DNA of 41,877 nucleotides from positions 1,050,039 to 1,091,915 of the forward strand of contig NW_006768790.1 of the NCBI RefSeq assembly GCF_000204055.1. Direction: 5' to 3'. Below, in pieces: positions 22,733 to 36,492 of the stretch. Position 1 is the stretch's first letter, and the number at the start of each line of letters is the position of its first letter. This stretch comes from Melampsora larici-populina 98AG31. Its lineage: Eukaryota > Basidiomycota > Pucciniomycetes > Pucciniales > Melampsoraceae. The notes beneath the pieces are model-generated. The model made no database searches. It was given only the letters and a program-made list of their open reading frames with translations, and had not been told where the DNA came from. The translations under genes and the position numbers were made by a program.

Positions 22733-23771
22733 ATGCCGGTATTCCAGCCATCAAATCAGGTCAGAGTCCTTCACATACCATCCACGATCAGAATGCTAAA
22801 GGACGTGCTTCTTTCTTCTTAGATCAAGCTCACTAACGTATCGATCGTTCGATTGAAAAAAGGTGGCAAAAGATTCGAAATTGCATGTTATAAAAACAAA
22901 GTGAGCCTTGGATTATGTACATTTTCAAGCGAAAAATTTTATCGGAGAGGTATTGATCTGATCTCAAGAGGCGAGGGAATGGCGAACAGGAATTGAAACC
23001 GATCTATCAGAAGTGCTACAAACCGACACGATTTTCTCTAATGTATCCAAAGGACAAGTTGCCTCAGCTGCCGATTTAAAGCATAGTTTTGGTTCTGGTA
23101 CGAACAATGATGTGATCGTACTCGAGATCCTGCAGAAGGGAGAATTACAAGTTTCTGATAAAGAGCGCGGTCAAGAGTTGGATGTGAAGAAGAAGGAAAT
23201 TGCGCATTTGGTAGCTGAGAAATGTTTAGATCCCTCTACTCATCGTCCGCATACACTTTCGATGATTGAAAAGGCTATGGAAGCGGTACATTTTTCAGTC
23301 AACTTTTCGAAAAGTTCAAAGATTCAAGTTAAGTGATTTGATCAATCTTCATCCAGCTACTCCCAATACTCATGTACGGTTCGATTTTACCAGGCACTTG
23401 AACTCATCAAGACACTCTCTGCTAGACCTGATATTATTTCTCTTGAGCGAGCTCAGATGCGAGTCCGACTTACCATGCCTGCTAAGGATGGTAAGAAACT
23501 TAAATCACAAATTGTCCCACTTTCCACAAAAGTGGAAGATGAAGAATGGTCCGATGAATGGGAATGGGTCAGTCTCAGTATTTCTCTTTGTCTCGGTCAT
23601 TTTAATCAAACACTGACAATCATGATAAACTTTTCATAGGTGGCTCTAATCGATCCAGGTCAATTTCGAGTCATTAATGAGATTCTCCAACAAGAATCAT
23701 TAGGTGGTAGAGGAAAATTAGAGACTCTGAGTTTTTTGGCTGAGGTGGTTGAAGGCGATGAACAACTGTAA
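22733..23771 (+). CDS. SDO1: SBDS/Sdo1, 60S ribosomal subunit maturation factor
   Basis: Five exons: 22733-22759, 22823-22900, 22971-23327, 23394-23567, 23640-23771. All are in frame and give 255 residues, close to the 250 of the human protein. It reads [123 protein letters not shown] and EVVEGDEQL, the order of the FYSH domain, the helical domain and the ferredoxin-like domain. With the GTPase Efl1, SBDS releases the anti-association factor eIF6/Tif6 from cytoplasmic pre-60S subunits. Splice sites are canonical; the third exon uses the AG at 22969-22970 rather than the one two bases earlier, which keeps frame. The gene is intact. Confidence 0.95.
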
Positions 23772-25215
23772 ATGACTTACGGATTGAGTTTTTACACACA
23801 CTTCAGGGTCGCATGTGGCTGTGTCATACCATCTCCAGGATGAAGTCTGTTCAATCGAGTATTTCTTTGAGTCATCTTCTTTCTATGTATAGCATGAGCC
23901 TTCTGGAAAACCTCACACGCGTTTATGATCTTCAGCTCGCCTTGCTTGTATAGAGCGTACATAGGTCTCTCCCTTCACCGAGGAGGGCTATCATTATCTC
24001 TATAAGCTAGTTCCTAAAAAACCACGACGCTGGTCAAACTGTTTTCAAGTGGACAGACTATCGCAGAATGAACCAATGATGTACAGCACGTGCATATTCC
24101 ACTGAGCTGGATAGAGGTAAAAGTGATGGATCCAATCATACTTGACGATATCTGTTGTGTATCAGTCTCCTTCGAAAAAGGAGAAGAGTGACTCCAAGCG
24201 AGCTTGGAAAGTTCAGACCAGCCCGCCTATCGTCGAAGACAGCCGGGTGAACACAGGTGAACACTTCAGTCTTTTTTTGGTGTGTGGTATGCCCTGCATA
24301 GCCTTTGTTAGTGGCTAGCCTAAGACCTAGGAAGCATTGCTTTCCAATATTAGGAAAGCTCGCAGTTGATACCCGTCATCTAGACTTAAGCTTAGTCTAA
24401 CGTTCCCCATATACGATAACTCATTGTACTCGTGCCTAAGAATTCATGCTTCACAATTCATTCTTTCATGCTGTCTAAGAGAAGGGAAAGAGTCTTGAAT
24501 GATGAGTCGGTTCTTCTCAATGGTGAGAGCCGGTCTCAAGTTGTAGCTATAGACGTTGAATACCCAAGCGGCCGCGGTATGTTGTTCAAATATCACGAGC
24601 TGCTGGGCAACACCATATATCTCCTTTCAGTTCATTTATAACAAAAGACCATACATATTTGTCAAACACAGGCGCGGAAGAAAGATTTACTTCATTTTCT
24701 TGTGAGCTTTTTCAAAATTCTTCCGAATGAGAACTGAAAGGGAGTTCTAGATGTCATCAGGGTGAAGTGAGCTTACCATCAATTGTTGAAGGAAAAGCTC
24801 GAAGCTCAACAAGTTCTCAAACCACTTTTGATACATGCGAAACTGAGCCAAATCCCAATGAGGTACAATAACTCAAGACCTTCCCCTTTTCCTTTCCTAA
24901 CGGTCAGATGTATTCAGTGCTTTGCGCTTTTGTTCAATTCTTTGAGTATCCAAGAATGGCGCTCCTCTACGAGAGCTGAGTGACGACTGCGAAAAAAATG
25001 TACAAGACTTGGAGTATATGAACCATGGGATCAGTGAGACTCGGTCCATTTCCATCATTCCATCACCCAAATACAAACGCTCGATATACTACAAGCAGTC
25101 TTCAATTCTTCATATATAGCATCCATAACCTTACATTCAAAGTCATCTTAGAAAGCTTGAACTTCTTTATATAGCAATCACAATCTTCCACCTAAAAACT
25201 TATCACCTTTCTGAA
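23772..25215. other. Intergenic region downstream of SBDS
   Basis: No gene is supported. The best frame, 24432-24641, has no motif. A short inverted repeat, CTCCTTTCAGTTC-like at about 24614 and its complement at about 24733, encloses roughly 110 bp and could be a worn miniature element. From 25020 the sequence becomes leader-like for the gene at 25216. Confidence 0.45.
25113..25118 (+). promoter_or_regulatory. Possible TATA box of the gene at 25216
   Basis: TATATA about 100 bp upstream of the start codon, followed by a pyrimidine/adenine-rich leader. A second TATATA-like word lies at about 25168. Position is reasonable for a fungal TATA element, but no experimental or comparative support can be seen here. 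Confidence 0.35.
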
Positions 25216-26333
25216 ATGGCACCAACAAAAATCGCTATGTCCAAATCCAACAAAATAACCTCAAACCACGAGCAAGATATCCGAGAACGGGGAGAGCTCT
25301 ACATCTTTGATCTCCCAAAACCTCTACGCGGAGCTCTATTCACAAAGAATCCGATAGCACTCCCTTACGGACCTTCTCTTCCTCCTCTACCTAGTGTTGA
25401 ATCATCAGAAGACATTTGGACTGATAACCCCGAATGGATCAAAAAGATTCATTTGTTTGATCAAACTCAAAAATTCGAATTCTTTCGTTGTGTCTTACCT
25501 CGATCATTTGGTCGTGAGAGTGGTTTGATCTTTGATAAACCAATTTCCGAGTTAAGAAAATTACAACGTCATGATGATAAAGACTCGAGTCATAGACGTT
25601 GGACTTTAGTTATCTTTGGAAAAGATAAAATTGCTGCTATACATATTCAAACTGATTTATTTAACCGCGAAGAAAGTAAACCTATCAAAGACAGATTGGT
25701 GATCCTCAAAGATGAAGTGAAAAAACGTTGGTCATCAATTTCGTGTAAATTTATTCTTTTCATCTTTTGATTTGAAACTGACTTTTATTTACATATCATC
25801 TTTCTAACAAAACTACTGATCTAGCTGCCCCAGTTATTGAAAGCAAAAAAGGACATGCAAAGAGCAAAAAGGAAAGAGTGGTCGAAAAATTATCCCGCAA
25901 AAGTCAGAGAGGAGTTGATAGAGACCCCGTGAATAAAGACCCAATGAACAAGGTATTTATCTCAATTCTCAAATACAACTTTTATTTCCCTCTAATCCTT
26001 GTTTCCTTTTCTTTCATAGGCTGGCTCCGAACTCTTGGCGTCTTGGGAAAATGAACTAGAAAAATCAGAACTGATCTTCGTTGGTGCTAGTAAAAAACAA
26101 ATCTCAATCTTGTTTCCAGAATCTTCACCCTTATACAATAAACTTCGAGCTTTTCCTTTCGCCTTTGGATCTCCGGTGAGTGTCTTTATCGAAACTGAAT
26201 CCGATTAGTCTTTTATTTTTGTTATTTTAATGCTAAAATATTTCATTGTGTCCGGTTTTTTTGATAGAAAATTGAAGAGCTCAAGCGCTGTTACGTAAAG
26301 CTGACCACAGCCAAGCTTAACCTAGACTGTTAG
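25216..26333 (+). CDS. Hypothetical protein, intact four-exon gene
   Basis: Exons: 25216-25744, 25825-25952, 26020-26175, 26268-26333. All junctions are GT-AG (introns of 80, 67 and 92 nt), and the frame is kept throughout to TAG, giving 292 residues. The N-terminus is basic and then has a Pro-rich patch (YGPSLPPLPS at about residues 55-65), a middle block with FEFFRCVLPRSFGRESG and RRWTLVIFGKDKIAAIHIQT, and a strongly Lys/Arg-rich region around residues 185-220. The end, after SELIFVGASKKQISILFPES, is a short helical-looking tail. There is no signal peptide or membrane segment. I recognise no domain. The clean gene structure argues for a functional gene, perhaps lineage-restricted. An in-frame second ATG lies 7 codons in (25237); I chose the first. 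Confidence 0.8.
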
Positions 26334-27402
26334 ATGAGAATTCAGCCAGTAGATGTTTTGATTTACCAAAAAAAATAAAAGATATCAATACGCATTCCTC
26401 ATTTCATTGTACATAGCCATTATCTTCAAGCTTTTCTTTTTGTGATTCATATTAGTCTTCTCTTGATTGAAATCAGACAGTTAGTTTTTCTTTTATCGTT
26501 TGCTTGAGATGAGTGATCACATGGTTCAACACATCCAGAACATACTACCAATCTGCTTGTTTCTCTGGGATTTACATTTTACTTTTTCTCTTGAGAGGAG
26601 CTGCGGCCATTGGTGGGATAATCATGATCAGATACCATGTATCTCTGCCACTACTTGATCATTGTGATTGGAGCCTGAGGCATTGATTGGGATCCACATT
26701 TGGAACTCACTGATTGTCATGATCATCTCATCAGATATCAGAAGCGCCTCCCCAACATATTTATGGAGAATATGCACATAACAAATCTATCAATTATGCT
26801 AAAACGGTATTGCAAACGCTCTTGAGGAGACTTTGGTTGTCTGGTTTGGAAGAAAATTGGTGCAGACTGTTTTTACTCCGATTTACAACAAAAAGCACTC
26901 ATTTCATCTGTTGATTGTTTTAATACAAAAGAAAGATACTAAGGAAAGTATTAAGGAATTGATTTAAATGTGAAATTAATTAGGAGGTGCGTTTGATGTT
27001 TCGGCATGGCCGTCAGTGCGAGTACTTGGTAGATGTGACTTCCATTTGCGTTCCTTCGTGGTTAAGATCTGGCGACAAGAAAAAAAAATCCCCGTTAGCG
27101 AAGTGATGCACCTCTACGTCGCAATAGACATCTGCACGTGTTGTTGGCGTACAATTTATCCAGGACACACACACCGAGATAACCCGACGTACAGAGATTA
27201 TTAACCCTAGGAAATCTCCTGGAAGTGACGTCATAGGCGGCGCCCACAATGGTTCACCTTGTTATATAGACAGGCTCTTGAGAGCTCTTGAGTCTTGAGC
27301 ACACATTTCAACTGCCAGATCCTCTTGATTATAGGATAATAATCGCCCAAATCCTGTCTCGTGAACACATCTGTTATCCTGAGCTCTTGCATAGACAGAG
27401 GG
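26334..27402. other. Intergenic region upstream of the aldo/keto reductase gene
   Basis: I support no gene here. Both strands give only short frames without motifs. A TTATATA word at about 27260-27266, some 140 bp before the reductase start codon, and a run of CTCTTGAG words after it (27275-27300) may belong to that gene's promoter and leader. Confidence 0.45.
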
Positions 27403-29466
<2,064 letters not shown>

Positions 29467-32167
29467 AAACTATCAGCCAATCGAATTTGTTTACTAACAT
29501 CCTATGATGGTTTCCCAATTTGAGATGCCCATCGTACTGGAGATGACATGTACCATCAGCACGGGGTAGTATGGGATGGTACAGTGGTCTTTCTTATCGC
29601 TTTTCTGGCAAGATTGAAAATCGTCAGGCTCGATACTCGGCAAGCTATCGCTTTGTAGCAAGTCTTTTCGAGCGATCTTTTGTGGAGAGATTCATTCCAA
29701 CAATGTCGGGTTTCTTGAAGTTGTATAGCCTGTCCTGATTTGTCACAGTTCCTTCTATTGAATGAAAATGCGTATCGTGTTGTATTCTATCTTTGAAAGG
29801 CTTCATATGCCATCAACGAAAATTCCTATGGGGGTCGGGAGTCAGGCCGGAAAGTGATAGCTCATGAATAATGACACTCAGATGTGGGTTGTGGGTTGAA
29901 AAAGTCAAAAAGTCAATAACCCTCAAATATTAGTCACATTGCCTTGAAGTCTTCGGTCAATTTGAGGAATTGACTCAGTCGACTTCTCACCATCGATGAA
30001 TCTCATCGACTACGATCTCATTTTTAATCTTATTGATGTGGTGCTCGTCTAATTCGGATAATCAAACGTCTGTAACTCAAGAATACTATGCAACACCGTC
30101 AACGATTGTGTAGCTTTCAAAAGCATTCGAAACAGCCAAGAAGCCCTGGGTCCACGCATCAACTGCCTCAAGGGTAAACAAGTTGTTCGTGGAGGATCCT
30201 CGGCGGCCAATTATCAGACCAGGCGTTCCATACGTTCTCCTGCTGAGATCTATATTCCGCACTTTAGGCGCATACATCTTGGTGACGTTTAGTTGCATTG
30301 CCAAAGTGATGCTTGCGCCAGAAGTTGTGAGCACGCGCAGTATCCACGCATCCAAGCAAAGAGATGAAATGGAAAAATCGGCCCGATTGACTTGAAGCTC
30401 TGGATCGCATCATGGCGCTTTCATTCAGTCAATACGAAGATAATGTAGAGCGGACCCCAGAGTGCATATGTCTCAATATCTGCCGGGAACGACAAGACAC
30501 GGGACAAAGACTCTCCGCGGAAATTGATTTTCATGTTTGTCTGTCTACGGTCGAGATGACTTGTGGGATATCATTGAAACCGTTGGATCTGACCACTCTG
30601 CATTTGCGAGAGCTTGCATACAACCTTTGGATATAGAGTCACTGGGGTCAGACCAGACCAAAAATTAAAACTAGGAGGACTTGCGTGATGATTGATAGCC
30701 ATGTCAAAATCGTGGATTGTAAACCCAGAATGATCAATGCATAAATGATGTGTATATCTTTAGGATGAGTCAATAAGAATGTGTCTCAAAGGCCTATCGA
30801 CTCTAGCAACTCGACATCAGAAGCATTCACAGTGGCCAAAAAATATCCCTTCTGCGGAAAAAGTCACGGCAGGCCATAGGTACTCTCTAGAGGATTCGAT
30901 ATCTCATGTTTGTATGTTCGAAGATTGAATATTGACGTATAAGGTGTCATCGATGTCATCAAATCAGATCATTCTGGATTCAAGGAAGCTTTCATATAAC
31001 CTTTGGTCAAAAAGCTCACTGCCTTTATAGCAAGACAAGAATCGAAACTGGGTTCATACCATGGAAACTACAGTCGGGTCGCTGCCAAAAGAAATCCATT
31101 ATCAATTAACACCAGCTGAGTGTTATAAGGCGCGGACTGAAAATGAATCAAAGTGAACACCAATGTATAGATGATATGTGCTCCATTTTGAGGATCAACA
31201 AGCAGGGATGTGAGACATGGGGCATATACTTCCCTTGAACGAAATAATTCTGAAAATCCGAGGTACCTAAACTCGCTGGACTGCGACCGTCCAGCCAATT
31301 GCATCTTAACAAATCAATTCTTTATATTGTAGATTCCAGGATTGTCGTCCATTATGCGAGCAAGCTGAGGCGAGCCGAATATCACAATGAATGCAATGGC
31401 CCAATATCGAATGAAAAGGCGATCGGAGGGAGATGAGTCTACGCAAACACAAGAAGTTGATGATCGTAAAGGAATGGGTCTACGACACTCACCAAGAGAT
31501 TCTGGGCAGATTCTTCGGAGCAAAAGCCTACAATTTTTTCTGCTGATGCTCAGGGGCGTCCGAAAATTGGTGATGGGCGAGGTTCGCCGCAGTTGAAAGA
31601 GAATAATTTAGCTGAAGAAAGGCCAACAAATTCTTGTTACCAGAAAAAGCTTCGCAATAGTATTTTCAGAGCGGAATTGGTCAATATATATAAGTTCGGG
31701 TGAGCTGAACGTCACAGTGGCCAAGTGCTTGTTAGCTATGTAATGAAAATCAACTCAAACTTCACGATAGCCAACACTCGGATGGACGGATACCGTGAGT
31801 GAACTCTTTGTGATCAATAAGTAAGAACGCGTGAAAGGGTGCGCGTGGATTAATGCTAGAACGTGGAGACGTAGGCACCATAACATTTTCCGTACAGCTC
31901 TTGCTTTATTATCTTGAGTACAAAGGGTAAAATAATGTACTAGCATTATTGTAAATGTTCAGTCAACATTAAAAATGCAACCAAGGTGATGCTGATCCCA
32001 GTCATTATTTAGCTCGTAGTGATTGCATTTTTTACTCAGAGATCTCTTCACAACTTACCACAACGATCCCAAACTCCACCTTCAATTCCTTCCACCTCAT
32101 TTCAAATCTCATCCCTCAATCCCTCTCACAACCTCTTTCTTCACTTATAAAACTCGTCTTGATCACA
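29467..32167. other. 2.7-kb region without a supported gene
   Basis: Open frames are scattered. On the minus strand three frames (31523-31314, 31304-31068 and 30355-30086) have non-random-looking composition with hydrophobic runs (for example YWAIAFIVIFGSPQLARIM). Related words recur (SELFDQRLYESF near 31010), so a decayed multi-exon minus-strand gene is possible. I could not join them with convincing splice sites and recognise no family. On the plus strand nothing stands out. From about 32040 a pyrimidine-rich leader of the next gene begins. Confidence 0.4.
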
Positions 32168-32991
32168 ATGCGTCCTCCTGCCCTCGATCTCAAGAATTGT
32201 AGAGTGAAGAAAGTGTTCACCAACAATGTTAGCAATGACAATCCAGTAAGCAATGGTTTCTTTTTCTCACTTTTTGAACCCCTCTAATCTTTTCATCATT
32301 TCCTTTTCACTTTCTGACTCTTATTTCTTTTACCTTTCAAGGGCGCCGCTTCCGGTAGCGAGCGAAGCCCCTTGGAATTAGAATTCGGTGGTCTCTCCCC
32401 AGCTAGACTATCAATCTTTAACCTTGAGGAACCTTTCCCATCCCCAACTCTCGAACGCCCCCTTCGCATCAGAAGAAGATCCACATCTTCAAGCGTTCTT
32501 TCCGGCGCATCTGGTGACAATTCTATGGTATGTGCTGTTAACCCATTCACCTATCTGGATCAATCTTCTTTTCTCTTGTTGACATATCCTTTTCCAATCT
32601 TCTCTTTCTCTTCCTTCACATCTTCCCACTTTGAATTATTCCAGACTTCCAACCCCTCTCATATTGCACCAAGACCTCGTGTCATCTACTCGGGCCCACC
32701 TCTGCTTATGAACCCCGATGGTAGTGTCAAATCACCTCATCGAACACCCAACCTTATCATCAAGAGCACTATCAAGAGAGTTTGCCCCCGAAAAACTTCC
32801 AGGAAACCATTGGTATGTGTCTCCAAATTCCAATTATCATATTCTTTCATTCAATCATCAATCCCCTTGCATCGGTTACTCATTTCTTTTTTGCCACTTT
32901 TCCCTTTTGATTTATATCACAGAGCGAACTGTTATCTGCGCAGCGCTACAGAGTGCTCTACACCATTGTGGAGGAGCCCGAGGAAGAATGA
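32168..32991 (+). CDS. Hypothetical Ser/Pro/Arg-rich small protein, intact four-exon gene
   Basis: Exons: 32168-32245, 32342-32527, 32645-32812, 32923-32991. All junctions are canonical and phase 0, giving 166 residues and a TGA stop. It reads MRPPALDLKNCRVKKVFTNN, then LSPARLSIFNLEEPFPSPTL, ERPLRIRRRSTSSS, PRPRVIYSGPPLLMNPDGS, a basic TPNLIIKSTIKRVCPRK and an acidic end VLYTIVEEPEEE. SP/TP sites next to basic residues could be kinase targets. There is no signal peptide or membrane segment, and I recognise no family. All four exons being multiples of three nt is unusual and supports the model. TATAAA lies about 20 bp before the ATG, in a pyrimidine-rich leader. Confidence 0.72.
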
Positions 32992-33240
32992 AGGGATGAA
33001 TCTAAAGGCAAGAGAATGTTCGGGCACAAGGTAAGATATCAGTATACTTTATTTTCCTGAATCTTTTACAATCATTTCAAAAGGAAAGAGACTGACTACA
33101 TCTTTTTCCAAGATTTCTCTTGGTCCATTCATTCAACCTACAGTTCTCACTCTTCTGAATATGCTGAATCTCTCCATGAATCCTTTATGTGATGGAATAC
33201 TTGATAGATATGTTATGTAATGGTGGTTATATATATCTAT
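32992..33240 (+). other. 3' side of the gene at 32168
   Basis: AT-rich sequence with no coding signal; presumably 3' UTR and terminator of the preceding gene. Confidence 0.4.
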
Positions 33241-33412
33241 TAAAATTAGGAATTGGAATTGGAATTGGGATTGGGAGTTATTGAATTAGGAATTGGAATT
33301 AGGATTGAAATCCATTAAAATAAGGAATTGGAATTAGGATTGGGATTCACTAAAATTAGGAATTGGAATTGGGATTAGGATTATTAAAATTAGGAATCGG
33401 AATTGGAATTTA
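33241..33412 (+). repeat. Degenerate GGAATT/GGATTA repeat
   Basis: About 170 bp made of GGAATT, GGGATT and TTAGGATT words grouped into roughly four higher-order units that each begin near ATTAAAATTAGGAATTGG. The plus strand has almost no C. It is a simple-sequence array, not a telomere repeat, and has no coding meaning. Confidence 0.85.
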
Positions 33413-34029
33413 TTTTATTGCCATCGTATTAAGAGTATTGTTCATATCCTAAAGATAGCCTTGCTTTGTGAAAGCCTTTATCTCATCTTGTTGAGCTATG
33501 GGATCTGTGTCAAGTTCCAGCCCTTTCTTACACCCACATACCTGGTTGAAGCTGGATATATTCCTTGATCTTTTTGCCCTGTGACTGAAGATAGAACAGT
33601 GCCTTTGGTGCTTCTGTCAAAAAAGTCACTCAATTCGCCTTTATAAAAAAGGAGATACTGGGAATTATTTCTGCACCCATAAGTGCCTGTATAGATATGA
33701 TTGAAAGGATGTTTACATGCCCTTTCAAGACATAAATACATCATATCAAGCTTTCTTGGAAGACAAACAAACAAGCATCTTATTACCCAAATATCTGTGA
33801 GAGCGGGCTGGAGGGAGTGACGGCCACCATTCCTTGTCAATCAAAGATGGAAAGAACACCTCAAATGAGAGGCTTTCCTATTAAAGTCCTCATTGTATTC
33901 CCCTCTTTCAATTGTTCACTGATCCCAAAGGTCAAATCAAATGAGAAAGACCTATTCAAAAGAGTAATATCCGCTCAAATTAATATTAGCACAAGCTCAA
34001 AACTTCTATTCAAGGGACAATAATCAAAG
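33413..34029. other. Spacer with no supported feature
   Basis: A 114-codon minus-strand frame (33496-33840) and a short plus-strand frame (33817-34023) show no motif, partner exon or composition bias that would support a gene. Confidence 0.4.
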
Positions 34030-34850
34030 ATGGGTCATTTCACTTCAGTCTTTGAAAATGACAAGGATAACACTTCACCTTCATCATTGTGTTCTATTGA
34101 TGAACCAACCTCCTCACCTTTATCAAATTTATCATCTTATTTGTATTCTACAGAAGAACTAGACTCCCATTTATTATCATCCTCAGATTTTCCACATTCT
34201 TCTACTATATCATCTACGTTGACTGAAGACTTGAAGGATACCTTCTGTCAACTTGGTTTATCCCAATCAACAACTTCTTTGTGTTCAGACCCAAACTCCT
34301 TACCTTTTACCACATTATCATCACCAACTTGCTCAATACCTGGCTGTCCAACTTGATATGCTCTTGTCAACATGGTTAAAGCCCCCATTAGTTCTCTTGA
34401 GTCTTTATAACCTGATCTGGGAACCACACTGGACCACAATATTGATTGACATCCAAAACTCAAACAGCCTACTGACAAGTTGATCTTCGCGACTTTTATT
34501 GATCACAGATGTGCACTTGACGGGGATAACTATTGCTTGTATCCAAATGGGGAAACAGTCTTTGTGAAAGCTCCTGAGGATAAAGTTGGAAATTTCTGAT
34601 TCATTGGATGGACTCACACTATGCAAACGGCCAGGATTGGATGACCAGTAGATATTACTGCTTGGGTGTCAAGAAATGCACAAATGCACAAATGCAAAAT
34701 GTGACCTTGCTTCTTGTCCACCAACATGACCAAACAAGATTTTGCAACTTGTGGAATTGTGAGTTATTTAGTTTTCAATCAGGGTTGATCATAGTTGATC
34801 ATCTGATGCTCACCTTGGTTTCTATTCACAAATGAACTCCTTGCACAATA
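34030..34850 (+). pseudogene. GCM-type transposon protein, second decayed N-terminal copy
   Basis: After a Ser/Thr-rich stretch (34030-34356, opening MGHFTSVFEND) one frame at 34486-34600 reads FATFIDHRCALDG, YCLYPNGETVFVKAPED. A second at 34608-34700 reads QDWMTSRYYCLGVKKCTN. These match TFIDHG...YLNGDTMFV at 190-270 and DWRTTRWTCLGVVVCEN at 16420-16470 in the same order. The shift of frame between them and the stops that follow show a dead copy. I could not find its ends. Confidence 0.55.
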
Positions 34851-35647
34851 TAAAGATGCAAGGGAATGATAAGACACATGGATTGCATTGCCTGATGAAG
34901 AATAGATACTGAGCTAGACACCAATGGCAACAAACAGTGGGCTCCACTTTGACATCAAGGAATTCATTACCACTAGTGGCCTAAAGCAAAGAAGGTGGAC
35001 CCCAATTCAAAGGCCACACTGAAGTCTATGGTGATCCACAACCCCACACCCAGTGTGGTAATCAATTTCTAGGATCATCCAAGAAAAATCAAAAAATCAT
35101 TACAAGTTAAAAGTCAACCATGAATTTGTTTATCCTTAGCATTTTCATGTTAAAGGAGGACCATCCATTTGAACAAAACCAGGCAAAATACACCATTAGT
35201 GCATGTTTGAGTTTTGCACTTTGTCAGACACCATTTTGAGATCTATTTGTGGTTCCCTGCATCCAATTTCCCAATAATCTGCCAGCCACATCTCCCCTTT
35301 TGACCCTAATTTATCCAACTTTGCAATTCAATCTACAACTAGCTGAGTTTCCTGGAGTATGCAATGTCAATCTTACATATGTTCATCACATGAATCTCCT
35401 TATCAATGGATCCAATGAAAATCCCAGCTAAACATAATCCAAAATCCAATCAGAATCATGGATTGGACAAATCAACCTTTCCACTATAGCAATATGTATG
35501 GTAACGAGTGTCTCCTCTATCAATCCAGCTCTGTACTTCAAATTATATCATAGATGGAGGTATGTATGTTGGAACACCTGCATTCTGATCACTTCACCAA
35601 TTGATCTTTTTCAAATTCAAAACAAACACTGATTTGTCTGTTTGTTT
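34851..35647. other. Spacer with no supported feature
   Basis: AT-rich DNA with short frames only. By position it could be the worn continuation of the transposon copy that starts at 34030, but I can show no motif. Confidence 0.35.
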
Positions 35648-35930
35648 TGTACCAATGTCGGTCTTGCGTTAACAGATGCCTTGGGCAGGTTAATTCAAAG
35701 TGGTCACATCAATCACATCAAGGCTTTGACAGCCTTGACGCAGGTTAGACTTACCTCGACTCAACTTCTACCCCGTCCTTGATTTCTTCCTGATCTTTGA
35801 TTCGTTCTGAAGTTGTTTTTAACTCTTTTTAAACCTTCTCTCAGCCCGTCCTCAAATCTTTCTTCCATCATTTTTGGAATCAAAACACTATCCACCTTTT
35901 CCGGCCTGTGATTTGCTGGAAGTTGGTATA
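35648..35930 (+). pseudogene. Possible TFIIA gamma-subunit (Toa2) remnant
   Basis: A single frame at 35648-35743 reads CTNVGLALTDALGRLIQSGH then INHIKALTALTQ, close to the N-terminal helix pair of the TFIIA small subunit (NxxxGxxLxxALDxLIQSGxIxxxLAxxVLxQ). It ends exactly at a CAG/GTTAG donor-like site; an intron-sized gap to TCTCAG at 35844 follows. The next stretch (35845-35930) reads IHLFRPVICWKLV, which can be laid on the HTYRFCDDVWTFV region only loosely, and then stops. I take it as a decayed fragment. The match is short and the confidence low. Confidence 0.35.
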
Positions 35931-36212
35931 ATGCATATGAGCATCTGCATGAATCAGTATATCCAATTGGCTCGAAAACTTACAGGATGCTTTGATAATC
36001 GTACTGATTCAACTTTAGATGGGGCTTTATTGACTTTTTTAGGAACCCTCTATCAATCAAATACCTTCACTCTAATCGATCAACTGAGAATCTCAAGGAT
36101 GTAATTACCGATTGATCTTGGTTGTATATTCAGTCTATTATGATGGAAATAATAAGCTGAAAATTACTGGTCTAGGTTATCGAGTGCATTTTCATGCAGT
36201 TAAAAACACCGT

Positions 36213-36492
36213 CCACTACTCTCAGGTGTAATGTGTAAATGAGTTCATGATAACTCAATTTCATTTATGTCAAGATTAATATGTTAATTATTAATCCTGA
36301 CTTGTAGATGTTCCCAAAGAATGAGTAACTTTCCTTTGATTCTTTGTAACCACTACTTAATAATTTGTTTACTATGTGGTGGTGTGGGGGTATGCCCCGG
36401 AAGAGCAGGCCCCGGAGATAGATGTCTATCTCCGGGTATCTCCTGCCCCTCCGGGGTGATAACAAAGAACCCGAGGAGGCTTCTCTTCCCCT
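36213..36492 (-). repeat. Split direct repeat B2 (element 3' end)
   Basis: 280 bp, base for base the same as 36771-37050 by eye. It contains a 12-bp palindrome, CCCGGAGATAGA (36411-36422) with its complement at 36425-36436, inside a GC-rich island in otherwise AT-rich sequence. Its outer edge at 36213 is where the element meets host DNA. Confidence 0.9.

Noticed and set aside
30086..31523. Decayed minus-strand multi-exon gene
   Set aside because: Composition is suggestive, but I could not join the frames with credible splice sites or match any family, so it is described only as an unresolved stretch.
33241..33412. Telomere-like repeat
   Set aside because: The words are GGAATT/GGATTA, not TTAGGG arrays, and the block is internal and irregular.
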